From Streptomyces ortus (GTDB taxonomy: Bacteria; Actinomycetota; Actinomycetes; Streptomycetales; Streptomycetaceae), in the NCBI RefSeq assembly GCF_026341275.1, contig NZ_JAIFZO010000002.1:5300118-5364117 (forward strand): DNA of 64,000 nucleotides. Direction: 5' to 3'. The notes under the pieces are model-generated. The model worked only from the letters and a program-made list of their open reading frames with translations. It had not been told where the DNA came from and did no database searches. How positions within the stretch are numbered: the stretch's first letter is position 1; each line of letters starts with the position of its first letter. Shown in pieces: positions 63,527 to 64,000 of the stretch. Both the position numbers and the translations under genes were made by a program.

Positions 63527-64000
63527 GTGCGGGTTTCCGTCGTCCACCAGCGGGGTCGGCGGCGGCGTGCGCGGTACGCCCGGCTCCTCTGGAACGGTGC
63601 CGAAGTCGTCGCGACCCTCGGCGTCGTCCTCCTGCTCCTCGTCGCCCACCAGCTGTGGTGGACCAACCGGCAGGCCAAGGAGGGCGCCGAGCGCAAGGTC
63701 CACGCCCTCGAACGGGAGTGGGAAGGGGAACGGGAGGGGGAGGGGGAGGGGGAGGCATCGGCTGGAGAGGGCGGGGAGCGGGGCGTGCCCCCTGCCGGGG
63801 CCGGTGACGACCGCTCCGGAAGCGGGGAGGGCCGGTCCGGGAGTGAGGCCCCGCCCCGTTGGGATCAGGCCTACGCCGTTCTCGGCATCCCCCGGCTCGG
63901 GCTTCGCGTGCCCGTCGCCGAAGGGGTCGGGAAGGCGGGGGTGCTCAACAAGGGGTACGTCGGCCACTACCCGGGTACCGCCCAGCCCGGCGGCGTCGGG
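63527..64000 (+). CDS. Class E sortase (partial, runs off the window)
   Basis: The first 158 codons of a sortase. A basic N-terminus, one membrane span (AEVVATLGVVLLLLVAHQLWW), a Glu/Gly-rich linker (EREWEGEREGEGEGEASAG) and the beginning of the sortase fold (AYAVLGIPRLGLRVPVAEGV, GYVGHYPGTAQPGGVG). The catalytic His and Cys lie beyond the window. Class E sortases attach LAXTG proteins such as chaplins to the Streptomyces wall. GTG at 63527 has AGGAGG 7 nt upstream; the GTG at 63521 is too close to it. Confidence 0.88.
   Translation, partial: MRVSVVHQRGRRRRARYARLLWNGAEVVATLGVVLLLLVAHQLWWTNRQAKEGAERKVHALEREWEGEREGEGEGEASAGEGGERGVPPAGAGDDRSGSGEGRSGSEAPPRWDQAYAVLGIPRLGLRVPVAEGVGKAGVLNKGYVGHYPGTAQPGGVG

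Overview
This is a Streptomyces-type chromosome window. Coding DNA is very GC-rich with G/C third positions, and it carries sporulation and cell-wall genes (an SsgA-like protein, a class A PBP, a class E sortase) plus DasR-type operators at N-acetylglucosamine PTS genes. Over most of its length it looks like conserved core chromosome. No rRNA, CRISPR array, transposase or polyketide/peptide antibiotic cluster was seen.

Layout. 0-6.2 kb: an IclR regulator, a Lon-like S16 protease, a four-gene osmoprotectant ABC operon and an Lrp/AsnC regulator divergent from hpd. 6.2-18 kb: hpd (tyrosine catabolism), a TPR membrane protein whose 3' end looks frameshifted, an FAD-linked oxidase, ssgG, two RDD proteins, and a large secreted M6 metalloprotease. 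18-27 kb: an actinobacterial housekeeping block that runs parallel to the Rv1330c-Rv1341 region of Mycobacterium tuberculosis: a nicotinamidase and pncB, clpS, a DUF2017 gene, a JAMM protease, a sulfur carrier (CysO), CysM and a metallo-beta-lactamase-fold hydrolase. A 33-codon, apparently leaderless, Cys-containing leader peptide precedes cysO-cysM. 27-32.5 kb: two GlcNAc PTS IIC genes and the IIB gene with three dre-like operators, then rph and rdgB. 32.5-37.6 kb: a secreted protein/regulator pair with a 14-bp-phased operator array, an unusual short-variable-arm tRNA with anticodon UAG, two translationally coupled HNH nucleases, bcp, a GroES-like gene, and a guanidine-III-like riboswitch before a Gdx-type SMR exporter. 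37.6-53.4 kb: a class A PBP, an ABC-2 exporter, a GDSL hydrolase, DUF445, MFS and AraC-type genes and a ricin-lectin membrane protein.

53.4-62.3 kb is the accessory part. It holds small orphan genes, a whiJ-type trio (XRE-DUF5753, DUF397, HATPase) and then a markedly less GC-rich three-gene operon on the minus strand: a PLD-nuclease/SF2-helicase/DUF3427 protein of 1046 aa, a modified-DNA-reader-like protein with a PD-(D/E)xK-like domain, and a winged-helix protein of unknown function. TTA (bldA-type), CTA, ATA and AGA codons occur in the latter two. This operon is the best candidate for an undescribed system, most likely anti-phage or anti-foreign-DNA defence. The second candidate is the tRNA(UAG)-HNH-HNH locus. 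The window closes with a TPR/SEC-C protein and the start of a class E sortase.
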